A DNA stretch of 64,000 bases from Acidobacteriota bacterium (GTDB taxonomy: Bacteria > Acidobacteriota > Terriglobia > Terriglobales > Acidobacteriaceae): the NCBI GenBank assembly GCA_021846275.1, contig JAJZBZ010000006.1, positions 1 to 64,000 of the forward strand, read 5' to 3'. Positions 1 through 8,742 of this stretch are shown here, one piece after another. Each line of letters begins with the position of its first letter. The first letter of the stretch is position 1. Position numbers and translations under genes: made by a program. The notes beneath the pieces are model-generated. The model ran no database searches. It saw only the letters and a program-made list of their open reading frames with translations, and was not told the origin of the DNA.

Positions 1-110
1 TGGAAAAAGTAGACTGGCTGTTCGTCTTCAGCTGCGCGGCGCACAACCTGATACGGCTACCGCGACTGATGGCGCAACCGCCGACAAGGCTCAGGGAGAA
101 GTGTGCCTGA
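1..110 (+). CDS. IS5-family transposase, C-terminal fragment at window edge
   Basis: The frame beginning at base 3 encodes the last 35 residues of a DDE transposase and stops at TGA 108-110. The protein end, including LFVFSCAAHNLIRLPRL and the terminal REKCA, is identical to the end of the transposase at 31494-32635. Only the C-terminal helix region is visible, so it cannot be judged here whether this copy shares the frameshift of the other. A complete upstream sequence would show whether it is the active partner. Confidence 0.85.
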   Translation, partial: EKVDWLFVFSCAAHNLIRLPRLMAQPPTRLREKCA

Positions 111-262
111 AAGATGGTTGCAGGCCGGCGGAGATGTTTCCGGAGGCTCGAAGACCCTGGGAAACACCGGACAGAACCACAATGCAAACAGATTTCCAAA
201 GCAACAAAATGAAAATCACCCGCAAAGATGCAGCAATCAGGCGAATTTCAACGAGTTCCTAA
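1..262 (+). mobile_element. IS5-type insertion sequence, right end only (cut by window edge)
   Basis: This is the tail of a second copy of the element at 31343-32683, in the opposite orientation. The first 110 bases differ from that copy at one position. The non-coding tail after the stop is clearly related but much more diverged, with one indel. It ends with a terminal repeat at about 245-262 (ATTTCAACGAGTTCCTAA), matching the outer end of the other copy at 32666-32683 with one difference. The rest of the element lies outside the window. Confidence 0.85.
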
Positions 263-550
263 GGGTATTTCTCAGCCCCGCATGCGCGAAGCACCCCTGG
301 TCCACTGCTTAATTTAAGCACGGAATCCCGACCGACACAAACGGCTGCTGCTTTCAAATTCGTATCTCATCTAGATCGACTTGCCTGGATGAAACTGGAG
401 AATTTTGATTGGCTGGAGCCTGCGATCTTTCAAACCATTGTCGAGCACACATTTCCTCGCAGTCTTTTTTGTATGCGTTCAGCGGATGTTCCGTCAGATT
501 TCGTAGTCAGTTCTGTGCGGAAAACCGGGAGCAGGCCGCGTCAATCTCAA
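263..550. other. Spacer between IS end and cobF stop; no gene seen
   Basis: This 288-base stretch lies between the IS terminal repeat and the end of the minus-strand cobalamin operon. Short open frames here have no recognisable protein features. No clear T-tract terminator for cobF was seen. It is AT-richer than the right half of the window. Confidence 0.6.
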
Positions 551-1363
551 TCACCTTGTCGCAGAATCAGTGTCTGTTACAACGAATTCTTGGATTGAGC
601 GATTTCTGTTTGGTTTGCAAAGCAAATAAGCGTCCATAATCCACCCGTTCTTTTGTCTCTTCTCATGGCGAATTGTTTCAATCGTTTCTGCAACTTCACG
701 GAGCTTTCCAGATACAAGTACCTCTTCTTCCATTCCCAGGTAGGCACCCCAGAAAATATCGAGATCCTCTTCGAGCAGATTGTTGAAAGAGCATTGCCCA
801 TCCAACATCACGATTGTTCTTTCCGCTTCGCCACTTAGTCCGGCAGAGAGTTGGCGACCTGTCGTAATGACGATTGATTCCCCTATTCCATTCAGAGTGA
901 TCCTGTGGCGCGCGGCCAAAGCTTGAATGCTTGTAATGCCCGGGATAACCTCGAACTCAAAACTTAGTCTTCCACGGGCCTTTATGCCTTCGATGATTCG
1001 GATGGTGCTGTCATACAGCGATGGATCTCCCCACACCAGAAAAGCACCGCACTCATCCTCTGCAAGTTCCTGTTGGATCATTTCCTCATAAATCAAGGCT
1101 CGCTCTCGATGCCACAGTACAACTCGGGTTGCGTAATCCGATATGGTTGTATCGCGGACGGGATCATCTATCTCGACAATCCGATACGACGTATTTTCGA
1201 TATATCGTTCACATATCTCTTTTCTGAGGTTTAAGAGCTGCTGCCTCGCTTCGCCCTTGTCCGGGAGAAAGAATACGTCTACGAGATTCAGTGCCTTGAT
1301 CGCCTGCACCGTAATGTATTCGGGATTGCCTGCACCAATACCGATTAGAAAGAGCTTTCTCAT
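551..1363 (-). CDS. cobF: Precorrin-6A synthase (deacetylating) CobF
   Basis: CobF is the SAM-dependent methyltransferase of the aerobic cobalamin pathway. It methylates C1 and removes acetate to give precorrin-6A from precorrin-5. The 270-residue protein starts MRKLFLIGIGAGNPEYITVQA, the family's nucleotide-binding start, and carries the GDPSLYDST segment near residue 110 and the VIPGITSIQALAARH segment further on. The frame is open 93 bases upstream, but the family start is the ATG at 1361-1363. It is the last gene of the minus-strand operon, 43 bases after cobK. CobF belongs only to the oxygen-dependent route, so it helps type this cluster as aerobic. Confidence 0.95.
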   Translation of the reverse strand: MRKLFLIGIGAGNPEYITVQAIKALNLVDVFFLPDKGEARQQLLNLRKEICERYIENTSYRIVEIDDPVRDTTISDYATRVVLWHRERALIYEEMIQQELAEDECGAFLVWGDPSLYDSTIRIIEGIKARGRLSFEFEVIPGITSIQALAARHRITLNGIGESIVITTGRQLSAGLSGEAERTIVMLDGQCSFNNLLEEDLDIFWGAYLGMEEEVLVSGKLREVAETIETIRHEKRQKNGWIMDAYLLCKPNRNRSIQEFVVTDTDSATR

Positions 1364-1406
1364 AGGGACTATCACTCCGTGGAAGGCAACATCGTTGTGG
1401 GAACAT

Positions 1407-2201
1407 TCACAGCAGTTGTGCAAGTTTTTGAAGCACATGAACTGGTTGCGATACAACAGGTGCGCTGTGTTTCATTGGACGATCAATCATGACGACTGGG
1501 ATCCGGAGGGTTCTCGCAGCCTCGATTTTTGAATAGGTTGCTGTGCCACCACTATTTTTGGACACGATCAGGCTGATGGACTCAGTGCGAAGCATCTGTA
1601 GTTCATCATCGAGATGAAACGGGCCACGCTTCAGAATAAGCTTTGAGTTGGCTGGCAATGTTTCGCCGGGAGCATCGATGGAACGCACCAGAAACCATGC
1701 ATCATTGCAGTTGGAAAATGCGCCAAGCTCTTGCCGTCCAATAGAGAGAAAAACACGATTGTGCTTATGGTTCACCATTGACGCAGCGGCTTGTGCATCG
1801 GGCACCGTGTACCAGCAATCATGCTCGTTTGGCTCCCACGGCGCGCGTTCCAAAGCGATGAGTGGAAGGCTTAAGGCAGTGCAGGCCAACTCGGCGTTGC
1901 CACTTATCTTCGATGCGAAGGGATGAGTCGCATCGATGACCACTCCGATCTTTTCATCACGCAGATAAGAGATCAATCCGGCAACCCCGCCGAAGCCACC
2001 AACTCTAACAATCCCGGCGGGCAACCTGGGCTGGCTCACTCGACCGGCGAGGGATGAGATCACGGTAACATCGGTTCTGGCTGCCAACTCCGTGGCAAGC
2101 TCCGACGCCTCGCTTGTTCCACCCAGAATGAGAACTCGTGGAGCACAACTTCGGGTTGGTTCCGTAACAGATCGCATATCGGTGACCTTGTTTGGATTCA
2201 T
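1407..2201 (-). CDS. cobK: Precorrin-6A reductase CobK
   Basis: CobK reduces precorrin-6A to precorrin-6B (dihydroprecorrin-6) with NAD(P)H. The protein opens its conserved part with RVLILGGTSEASELA, a Rossmann-type GGT start, followed by VVIDATHPFA, the CobK/CbiJ signature, near residue 90. NSGGTATYSKIEAA near the C-terminus is the usual motif before the last strand. The ATG at 2201, seven bases after the cobM stop, gives 264 residues. A second ATG at 2177 has a better-placed AAGG and may be the true start. It sits between cobM and cobF in the minus-strand operon. Confidence 0.94.
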   Translation of the reverse strand: MNPNKVTDMRSVTEPTRSCAPRVLILGGTSEASELATELAARTDVTVISSLAGRVSQPRLPAGIVRVGGFGGVAGLISYLRDEKIGVVIDATHPFASKISGNAELACTALSLPLIALERAPWEPNEHDCWYTVPDAQAAASMVNHKHNRVFLSIGRQELGAFSNCNDAWFLVRSIDAPGETLPANSKLILKRGPFHLDDELQMLRTESISLIVSKNSGGTATYSKIEAARTLRIPVVMIDRPMKHSAPVVSQPVHVLQKLAQLL

Positions 2202-2208
2202 AGCGCAA

Positions 2209-2964
2209 TTACTCGGAAGTATTCGTACGGTCCCTTGCCGTGGAGTAGAGGTAACTCTCGCCGGAAGGTAACTGGTCCAGAGAGCGCCCGACCAGAATGA
2301 GGGCATTGCGATCAATGCCGCATGCCTTCACTATCCCATGAATCGTAGAAAGCGTGCCGCGTAGGATGCGTTCGTCGGGCCAAGTGGCCCGGAAGATAAT
2401 GATGACGGGGCAGTCCTTGCCGTAGAGCGGTGATAACTGTGAGGAAACCTGGTCGAGGTTCATGATGGATAGGTGAATGGCAAGCGTCGCACCGGTGCGA
2501 CCGAGGGTCGCGAGGTCTTCTCCGGCTGGCATCGGTGTGGATCTTGTCGAGGTGCGAGTCAGGATTAGCGTCTGAGCCACGTTCGGCAACGTGAGTTCCT
2601 GGTTGAGTGCAGCGGCAGCAGCGGCAAAAGCAGGAACACCCGGAGTGACGTCATACGGAATACCAAGCAGCTTTAGACGACGAATCTGTTCCGCCATGGT
2701 GCTCCATATGGAAAGATCGCCGGAATGGATGCGAGCGACGTCGAGGTCTTTGGCGTGCGCGTCGACAATCTCGGCGATGATCTGATCCAGATTCATCTCG
2801 GCCGTGTCAACGATGCGGGTGCCAGGTCGTGCGTGGGCAACAATCTCCCTGGGTACGAGGGAGCCAGCATAGAGGCATACGGGGGAGTTATGGATGAGAT
2901 CACGGCCACGAAGCGTGAGAAGGTCAGGTGCTCCTGGGCCTGCGCCGATGAAGTGGACGATCAT
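2209..2964 (-). CDS. cobM: Precorrin-4 C(11)-methyltransferase CobM
   Basis: CobM transfers the C11 methyl group from SAM to precorrin-4 to give precorrin-5. The 251-residue protein begins [20 protein letters not shown], the uroporphyrin-III C-methyltransferase-type start. CLYAGSLVP and [16 protein letters not shown], near residue 80, are characteristic of the CobM/CbiF subgroup, and [13 protein letters not shown] follows. The start overlaps the cobE stop by four bases, indicating translational coupling. Its length is normal and all motifs are intact. Confidence 0.95.
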   Translation of the reverse strand: MIVHFIGAGPGAPDLLTLRGRDLIHNSPVCLYAGSLVPREIVAHARPGTRIVDTAEMNLDQIIAEIVDAHAKDLDVARIHSGDLSIWSTMAEQIRRLKLLGIPYDVTPGVPAFAAAAAALNQELTLPNVAQTLILTRTSTRSTPMPAGEDLATLGRTGATLAIHLSIMNLDQVSSQLSPLYGKDCPVIIIFRATWPDERILRGTLSTIHGIVKACGIDRNALILVGRSLDQLPSGESYLYSTARDRTNTSE

Positions 2965-3356
2965 GAATGCACCTCCGCAGAGAGCGTCGCAATTGCACAG
3001 GTGCAGAAACGACCTTTCGTTTGCGGTACGATGAGGCGCGCTAAGGGGCCAAGCGACGCCAGTGCGGATGCCTCCGCGACGTTGGCGGTGCGTGTTTTCG
3101 CGAGAGCCAGGGAGGAGTGCGTGGTGACTCCCGCGACGCCTGCAAGGGCGCTCGCTGGGAAGAGCACGAGGCGGAGGGACAGCTTCGAGGCTACGATCTT
3201 TCCTATCGAAACACGACGATCAAGCGTTGCGATCACGGTGCCGGAAGGTATTCGGTCGATGGTGGCTTCGATCAATCGGATGACATCGTCGCAGCAGGCG
3301 CGGGAGGAGCAGCCGATCCCGATCGAGAGACGCTCATGCTGGATCCTATCGGTCAT
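2961..3356 (-). CDS. cobE: CobE / CbiG C-terminal-domain protein
   Basis: This small protein of 131 residues matches the CbiG C-terminal domain family (CobE in aerobic pathways). The start [20 protein letters not shown] and the later [17 protein letters not shown] stretch are typical. In anaerobic pathways CbiG opens the lactone ring. CobE's role in the aerobic pathway is less clear; it is proposed to bind an intermediate or help C-17/C-20 processing. The gene is nested by four-base overlaps between cobL and cobM, so it is made with the methyltransferases. Confidence 0.85.
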   Translation of the reverse strand: MTDRIQHERLSIGIGCSSRACCDDVIRLIEATIDRIPSGTVIATLDRRVSIGKIVASKLSLRLVLFPASALAGVAGVTTHSSLALAKTRTANVAEASALASLGPLARLIVPQTKGRFCTCAIATLSAEVHS

Positions 3357-4579
3357 GGCTTAGTCACCGTCCACTGTGTAATAGGCATCATCGACCGCCA
3401 CCCACGTGCTCCGCCAATTGGGTCGGCTCGGGAGACCATCATGCGCATCAGGTCGCCTCCATAAAGTGTATGGCGCGTGACAAGTGTCGCTTCGCTCTGG
3501 AGCGTGACTGCGTTTGCAACGAGACGACCGCCGGGGGAAAGCTTCGCCCAGCAAGCGTCGAAGAGATCATCATTGCCGACGCCTCCTCCAAGGAAGATCG
3601 CATTCGGCGAAGGCAGGCTTCCAAAAGTGGCGGGCGCAGTCCCCTGAATAACCTTCAAGTTTGGTACACCGAGTTGCATAGCATTTTCCAGGATTCGTAG
3701 TGCGCGGTCTTCTCTTGCTTCGAAAGCGATACAGGAGCACGTGGGATGAAGACGCATCCACTCGATCCCGATCGATCCTGTGCCTGCGCCAACATCCCAC
3801 AGGGTTTGGTTCGGTAGCGGTGCGAGCCGTGACAGCGTCACCGCACGAACCTCGCGTTTAGTCAACTGCCCGTCCGTATAGAAGGCATCATCCGGGAGCC
3901 CTGGGGCCAGAGACAGCGGCTTGGTCATCCTGTCGGGAACACAGAGCACCGCCACGAGATTCAGCTTGCCGCACTGCTTGTTTCTCCAGCACGCCGCCGA
4001 TTCCGCGATGTTGCGCTCCGAGGAGCCACCCAGATTTTCGAAAACATCCATCTTGCTTGATCCGTATCCTGATTCCATCAGTAGCCTGGCGACGGTTGAC
4101 GGCGTGCTTCCGTCTTCGGAGAAGATGACAAGCCGTTGGCCAGGATAGAAATGGCGAAGTAACTGCTCTGCCGGTCGGTTGACAAGCGTAATCAGGGTCG
4201 TCTCCGCCATTGGCCAGCCAAGTCGCGCACAGGCGAGAGAGAAAGCGGAGACCTGCGGAAGAACGCGAAACTCGGTCGCTGCCAGGTCGCGGGTGAGCGG
4301 TACTCCGACACCGTGGAGCATCGGATCGCCACTGGCGAGCACGCACACTCTCTTCTTTCCGCGATACTCCGTCAGGATTTGCAGCACGGCTGGGGTCATC
4401 GGGGACGGCCAGGCAACTCGGGGTGCTGAAGAAATGGCAAATGGCACGAGGGCAAGGTGGCGAGATCCTCCGTAGAGCAACTCAGCGGACGCGATTGCTC
4501 GCCTGGCCTCACTGTTCAGTCCATCGTAGCCATCTTCGCCAACGCCTACGATGGACAACCAATGCTCAGCGGCAGTCAT
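3353..4579 (-). CDS. cobL: Precorrin-6Y C(5,15)-methyltransferase (decarboxylating) CobL
   Basis: CobL methylates C5 and C15 of precorrin-6B and decarboxylates the C12 acetate, giving precorrin-8X. The 408-residue protein is the usual fusion of two domains. Residues 1-200 are CbiE-like (WLSIVGVGEDGYDGL; LASGDPMLHGVG). About 215-400 is CbiT-like, with the SAM-binding LWDVGAGTGSIGIEW and IFLGGGVG. Four-base overlaps join it to cobIJ before it and cobE after it. Length and motifs are normal. Confidence 0.95.
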   Translation of the reverse strand: MTAAEHWLSIVGVGEDGYDGLNSEARRAIASAELLYGGSRHLALVPFAISSAPRVAWPSPMTPAVLQILTEYRGKKRVCVLASGDPMLHGVGVPLTRDLAATEFRVLPQVSAFSLACARLGWPMAETTLITLVNRPAEQLLRHFYPGQRLVIFSEDGSTPSTVARLLMESGYGSSKMDVFENLGGSSERNIAESAACWRNKQCGKLNLVAVLCVPDRMTKPLSLAPGLPDDAFYTDGQLTKREVRAVTLSRLAPLPNQTLWDVGAGTGSIGIEWMRLHPTCSCIAFEAREDRALRILENAMQLGVPNLKVIQGTAPATFGSLPSPNAIFLGGGVGNDDLFDACWAKLSPGGRLVANAVTLQSEATLVTRHTLYGGDLMRMMVSRADPIGGARGWRSMMPITQWTVTKP

Positions 4580-6102
4580 GGGCCATAACTCCTGTCGCCA
4601 TAGCTCCGTGGAGTGTAGATGAGCTTCCTGGCGTTCGACAATGCAATCGCACGAGTTGTTGAGGAGCCAATGAGGACGACCGTTTGCATGTCAGCCAGCG
4701 AAGGATCAAAATGCTCGAGATCAGTAATAATCGTTCGCTCGTCGGGCCTGCCGATGCTGCGTGCAAGGACAACAGGCGTCTCTGGACCTCGGTGTTTGGC
4801 GATGATTCTCCGCGCTTCGGTGAGTTGCCATAGTCTTTCCGATGAGATCGGGTTGTAGATTGCGATCGCAAAGTCGGCGGATGCCGCCGCCTCCAGTCGC
4901 TTCACCACAATCTCCCAGGGTTTGAGCCGGTCGGAAAGAGAGATGACGCAGAAGTCGTGCCCCAGAGGCGCTCCCACTCTCGAAGCGGCCGCCTGCATAG
5001 CCGACAATCCGGGAATGATGCGAATGTCCAGCGAGCGCCAGGCCGACGGTCCCTGGTCCACACATTCCAGAACAGCCGACGCCATGGCGAAGATACCGGG
5101 GTCGCCCGATGAGACGACACAAACGCGGCGTCCGGATTCAGCAAGCGAAAGAGCGTGTCGAGCGCGATCCGCCTCAACCTTGTTGTCGGAGCCGAAGCGG
5201 CGCTGACCGGATCTTATGGGTATGCGAGCGAGATAGGTGTGATAACCCACCAGGTCTGTTGCCTCGGTCAGCGCTTGCTGAGCTTCGGGCGTAATCCAGC
5301 CAGCAGCACCCGGTCCCAAGCCGACGACGGATATCCAACCGGCGCTCCGAATGTTTTCCTTCCGCTGGGACTGACTTGCGTCGGGAATCAGGATGAGCGA
5401 AAAGTAGGGAACAAGGATCGGGTCGACTTCGCGGAGCGAGAGGATGCGTTCAGCAGCCATCGTCGCTCGTTCGATATAGAGCGCTCTGTCCGCGAGACCG
5501 GCAGCATCGATGGCTCGTTTTACCTTCGCGAAATTTCGCCCCAGCTTCATGACGGCAAAAGCCCCCTGCTGGCTTAGCTTGTCAATCAGTACATCCTCGG
5601 AGAGAGTTCCAGGCAGTACCGTGAACTCGGCGTCCCTGCGGACTAGTGGTGTTCCAAGCTGCGCGGCTGCGCCCATGATTGAGGCAACTCCAGGAATTAC
5701 CTGCGTTGAAAAGCGATGAGCGAGGCGGTCATGAAGATACATATATGATCCATAAAAAAAGGGGTCGCCTTCACACAGGATGGCTACGTCCCGACCGCTT
5801 GCAAGGTGCTCTGCAACCTGTTCCGCCATCTCGTCATAAAACTGTGACAGCGCGACCTCGTATCCTCCGGGATGGTCCGTTTGCTCTGTCGTAACCGGGT
5901 ACATCATCGGAAGCTCGACCTGGCCACGAATCAAATCGGAACAGACGACCGAACGCGCATTGCTGTTACCATGCCTGGCGCAGGGATATGCGATGACATG
6001 CGCCTCCCGGAGCACTCGCCGCGCTTTGACTGTAATCAGTTCCGGATCGCCGGGGCCGACTCCGACTCCGAAGAGGCGTCCGCTTCGTACATCTGTGCTC
6101 AT
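4576..6102 (-). CDS. cobIJ: CobIJ: precorrin-2 C20- and precorrin-3B C17-methyltransferase fusion
   Basis: Two SAM-dependent methyltransferases are fused in one 508-residue chain. Residues 1 to about 240 are CobI (GVGVGPGDPELITVKA; ILCEGDPFFYGSY), which methylates C20 of precorrin-2. From about residue 255 the chain is CobJ (ISVVGLGPGAAGWITPEA; CVVSSGDPGIFAMA; IYNPISSERLWQL), which methylates C17 during ring contraction of precorrin-3B. CobIJ fusions are known in actinobacteria. The two steps flank that of CobG, encoded two genes upstream. Four-base overlaps with cobH and cobL show coupling. Confidence 0.95.
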   Translation of the reverse strand: MSTDVRSGRLFGVGVGPGDPELITVKARRVLREAHVIAYPCARHGNSNARSVVCSDLIRGQVELPMMYPVTTEQTDHPGGYEVALSQFYDEMAEQVAEHLASGRDVAILCEGDPFFYGSYMYLHDRLAHRFSTQVIPGVASIMGAAAQLGTPLVRRDAEFTVLPGTLSEDVLIDKLSQQGAFAVMKLGRNFAKVKRAIDAAGLADRALYIERATMAAERILSLREVDPILVPYFSLILIPDASQSQRKENIRSAGWISVVGLGPGAAGWITPEAQQALTEATDLVGYHTYLARIPIRSGQRRFGSDNKVEADRARHALSLAESGRRVCVVSSGDPGIFAMASAVLECVDQGPSAWRSLDIRIIPGLSAMQAAASRVGAPLGHDFCVISLSDRLKPWEIVVKRLEAAASADFAIAIYNPISSERLWQLTEARRIIAKHRGPETPVVLARSIGRPDERTIITDLEHFDPSLADMQTVVLIGSSTTRAIALSNARKLIYTPRSYGDRSYGP

Positions 6103-6734
6103 TCCTTTTCACTCGCAAGCGCATTGACTGCTGCCGCTGCAATTGCGCTCCCGCCGCGGCGTCCTCGAACGGTCAGGAAGGGTATTCCGAGCCGATTCGC
6201 AGCAAGGGCTGCCTTGGACTCGGCCGCACCTACAAATCCGACAGGAGTTCCGATGATCAGAGCCGGCGCGAGCGCATGGCCCGGGGTTTCCGCCTCCAGC
6301 ATATCGAGGAGGTGAAACAACGCTGTAGGAGCGTTGCCGATCACAACAACCGAGCCAGCCAGTCGATCCCGCCATAATTCGACCGCAGCGGCACTTCGGG
6401 TCGTGCGGAGTTTTGCAGCGAGTTCTGGCGTTCGCACATCGCTCAAAGTGCAGATGACCTCGTTATTCCGTGGGAGCCTGGAACGGGTAATTCCATCCGC
6501 CACCATCGTCGCATCGCAAAACAATGGTGCCCCTCCGCGCAGCGCATGGACGCCCTCCGAGGCAGCGTCCGGCGAAGCCTGGATATCCTGCGACAGGTCC
6601 GTCATGCCGCATGCATGGATCATGCGCACGACAACCCGAGCAAGATCAGTCTGAAAAGCAGATAGATCGGCCTCTCGTCTGATGATGGAAAAAGACTCGC
6701 GATAGATGGCGTCACCATTCTTAACGTAGTTCAT
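6099..6734 (-). CDS. cobH: Precorrin-8X methylmutase CobH
   Basis: CobH moves the methyl group from C11 to C12 of precorrin-8X, producing hydrogenobyrinic acid, the last ring-level step before amidation. The 211-residue protein has the family's IYRESFSIIRREADL near the start, with the likely catalytic His in RMIHACGM near residue 40. It ends with VIGNAPTALFHLLDML, IIGTPVGFVGAAESKAAL and VRGRRGGSAIAAAAVNAL, the conserved C-terminal half. It overlaps cobG by four bases upstream and cobIJ by four bases downstream. Confidence 0.96.
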   Translation of the reverse strand: MNYVKNGDAIYRESFSIIRREADLSAFQTDLARVVVRMIHACGMTDLSQDIQASPDAASEGVHALRGGAPLFCDATMVADGITRSRLPRNNEVICTLSDVRTPELAAKLRTTRSAAAVELWRDRLAGSVVVIGNAPTALFHLLDMLEAETPGHALAPALIIGTPVGFVGAAESKAALAANRLGIPFLTVRGRRGGSAIAAAAVNALASEKE

Positions 6735-8014
6735 CGGGCAGCGACCTCGGAGATCAAATCTTCATGCAGCGCGGCGACGGCATTGAGTGCGAATTCAGGC
6801 GAACAGTTGGTAGCAACACAGCGTCCCGCAATATTGAGGCTGTAGCCCGACAGACCGGCGACAAGTTCAGCGGTCGCGCCTTGCCGACGGGCGCATCGCT
6901 TGTCGCATCCGGATAGGTTCACGGTCCATCCGGAAGGCACAGCGCGGCCTGAAAGGCACTGGGCGAGCGAAGCTGCATCTCTCCGCACATCAGCCAGTGA
7001 CGCATCGCAGCCGGTCATTCCGGCGCAAGCCGCAATACCTTGAAAGCCGTCTCGGCCTTCACAGGACAATCCTATGGACGGGAGGTGGTTAACAATCTTG
7101 TCCGCCGCTCTCTTCGGCATAGAACCCAGAACGATACCACGCCATGGAGCAAGGCGAAGATCGCCGCCCCATTCGTTCGACGTGTCGGCAAGATAACGTG
7201 CCTGTTCCGGGTTGAGCCGACCGAGTGCGACCGATGGGATGATGTTCACGCGGCCGTCTTGAGTCGTTGGATGGACGCCCACAGGGGCCTCGTTGACTGT
7301 GTGTGAGGGAGGCGCAACAGAAGACGGCGTCAACAGGTGAGGGAGAGCATCGGAAATGTGTTTCAAAGCGTCCGGAATTTTCACTACTGTTTTCGCGCGA
7401 ACGGGTGAGCCGCACTCATGCGCCAGTCGGATGCAAAGTCTTGTCACTGCGAGGATACAGTCGACGGCATCCGATCTCTTCACCACAAATCCCGTGAAGG
7501 CTCCGCCGAGCGAAATGTGGAAATGCGGTGCAGAGTTGAAGTCTGCTGCCTCCAGCGCGATATCGTCCAGATCGCGGCTGAAGCGCCTCGGCCCACCGTG
7601 AATTGCGAAGCTGAACTTGGGATGAAGGTTTGCAAAAATAGGCTCTGCGCGCAATTGCCGATCCAGTTCCAGAATCAGCGGTCGCGGATCGAGGAGTTCT
7701 TCCCCATCAAGCCCCGCAAAGGGACTGGTGACAATGTTGCGAACTCGATCATGTTGCGGCGAGGGCAGCAGGCCAACCTTAGCAATGCTGTCAACAATAA
7801 GGCTCAGATCCCGGCGCTGGATCGCCCGCAACTGAAGGTTCGCCCGTGAGGTGAGTTCAATGGTTCCGTCAGCGAAGTCGCGCGACAGATCGGCAATCAA
7901 CCGGAGCTGATCCGCCTCTATCAAACCTCCCGGAACTCTGATTCGAATAAGTAAACCGTCTTTTGCCTGGACTGCATGAAGCACGCCAGGGCAGAGGTGT
8001 TCCCCAATTTTCAT
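6731..8014 (-). CDS. cobG: Precorrin-3B synthase CobG (O2-dependent)
   Basis: CobG is a sulfite/nitrite-reductase-like monooxygenase that uses O2 to hydroxylate precorrin-3A to precorrin-3B, which commits the pathway to the aerobic route. The 427-residue protein contains two ferrodoxin-like nitrite/sulfite reductase repeats, with TIELTSRANLQLRAI near residue 55. The four cysteines for the [4Fe-4S]/siroheme centre are present: Cys330 and Cys336, Cys370 and Cys374 (C-x5-C, C-x3-C). It is the first gene of the minus-strand operon, and its leader carries the riboswitch at 8168-8345. Its presence means the host makes B12 only when oxygen is available, unless other genes exist elsewhere. Confidence 0.94.
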   Translation of the reverse strand: MKIGEHLCPGVLHAVQAKDGLLIRIRVPGGLIEADQLRLIADLSRDFADGTIELTSRANLQLRAIQRRDLSLIVDSIAKVGLLPSPQHDRVRNIVTSPFAGLDGEELLDPRPLILELDRQLRAEPIFANLHPKFSFAIHGGPRRFSRDLDDIALEAADFNSAPHFHISLGGAFTGFVVKRSDAVDCILAVTRLCIRLAHECGSPVRAKTVVKIPDALKHISDALPHLLTPSSVAPPSHTVNEAPVGVHPTTQDGRVNIIPSVALGRLNPEQARYLADTSNEWGGDLRLAPWRGIVLGSMPKRAADKIVNHLPSIGLSCEGRDGFQGIAACAGMTGCDASLADVRRDAASLAQCLSGRAVPSGWTVNLSGCDKRCARRQGATAELVAGLSGYSLNIAGRCVATNCSPEFALNAVAALHEDLISEVAAR

Positions 8015-8167
8015 GGAGCGCCTGCTTTCTGAACGATAGCGGGCGAAATCGACATCCGCATGAGCATGTGTACCTCACCGAAAGCGGGGAAGAAAACACA
8101 AGGCTCAAAAACCCGTGAGCGATTGCTTTCCGTTTCCGCGCGGACAAGAATCAAGACAACATCTGAG

Positions 8168-8345
8168 GTAGGTCTCCTGATTGACAGGCTGAGCACATTT
8201 TCATGCTGCTCGGGAGTCTTCGCCTTCCGCGGTATAACCCGAGTGGCTTACGAAGAATCCGTATCCTGAACACAGTGGCGGGACCATGCCGGACTCACAC
8301 CGGACTTCCCTTTTCAGCCCTCGCGGGCACCCCAGAATCTTTATG
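8168..8345 (-). promoter_or_regulatory. Cobalamin riboswitch upstream of cobG
   Basis: Read on the minus strand, this leader has the order of conserved boxes of the AdoCbl/cobalamin riboswitch: GGGTGCCCGCGAGGGC, then GGGAAGTCCGGTG, GGTCCCGCCACTGT (the B12-box core), GGAAGGCGAAGACTC and a 3' CAGGAGACCT. The aptamer ends about 155 bases before the cobG ATG. It should lower expression of the eight-gene ring-synthesis operon when cobalamin is abundant. No T-tract terminator was clear in the platform, so control of translation is more likely. The 35 bases at 8298-8332 are a perfect inverted copy of 8471-8505. Confidence 0.9.
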
Positions 8346-8464
8346 TAATTTACCAGACGAATATCGTCTCGCTCTAATTTTATATCCAGCAAACTGGCTG
8401 GCGACGCTTCGATCCGTTAACGTATCTGCGACTGAATAACCTGTGGCGTGGTACAAATGTGTCA

Positions 8465-8633
8465 GACCCAGGGTGCCCGCGAGGGCTGAAAAGGGAAGTC
8501 CGGTGCAATCCCGGTGCGGTCCCGCCACTGTAAACGAAGAGGAGTCGCCAAATATCCACTCGGCCGTCAAGCCGGGGAAGGTGGAGACTCGGTAGCTGCA
8601 AAAAGTGCCACTTCGGAGCCAGGAGACCTGCCA
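8465..8633 (+). promoter_or_regulatory. Cobalamin riboswitch upstream of cobN
   Basis: The plus-strand leader of cobN carries a full cobalamin aptamer: GGGTGCCCGCGAGGGC, GGGAAGTCCGGTGCAATCCC, GGTCCCGCCACTGTAAAC (B12-box core), CGGGGAAGGTGGAGACTCGG and GAGCCAGGAGACCTGCC. The aptamer ends about 110 bases before the GTG of cobN. A small hairpin (TTTCTG...CAGAAA near 8649-8667) and the GCCAGG/CCTGGC pairing may form the expression platform, but this is not resolved here. It should control the 13-gene assembly operon in step with the divergent ring operon. Confidence 0.92.
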
Positions 8634-8742
8634 GGGGTAAATAGCAATTTCTGCGGAGAACAGAAACCATGCGCCTGGCACCATCACCCCGTCCTTTTTC
8701 CGTCATTTTTTCCGACCACGCGCCGGAGAATGGGGTGTAGCC

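Noticed and set aside
1364-1456. N-terminal extension of cobF
   Set aside because: The extra residues overlap the end of cobK and precede the conserved family start MRKLFLIG; ATG 1363 is preferred.
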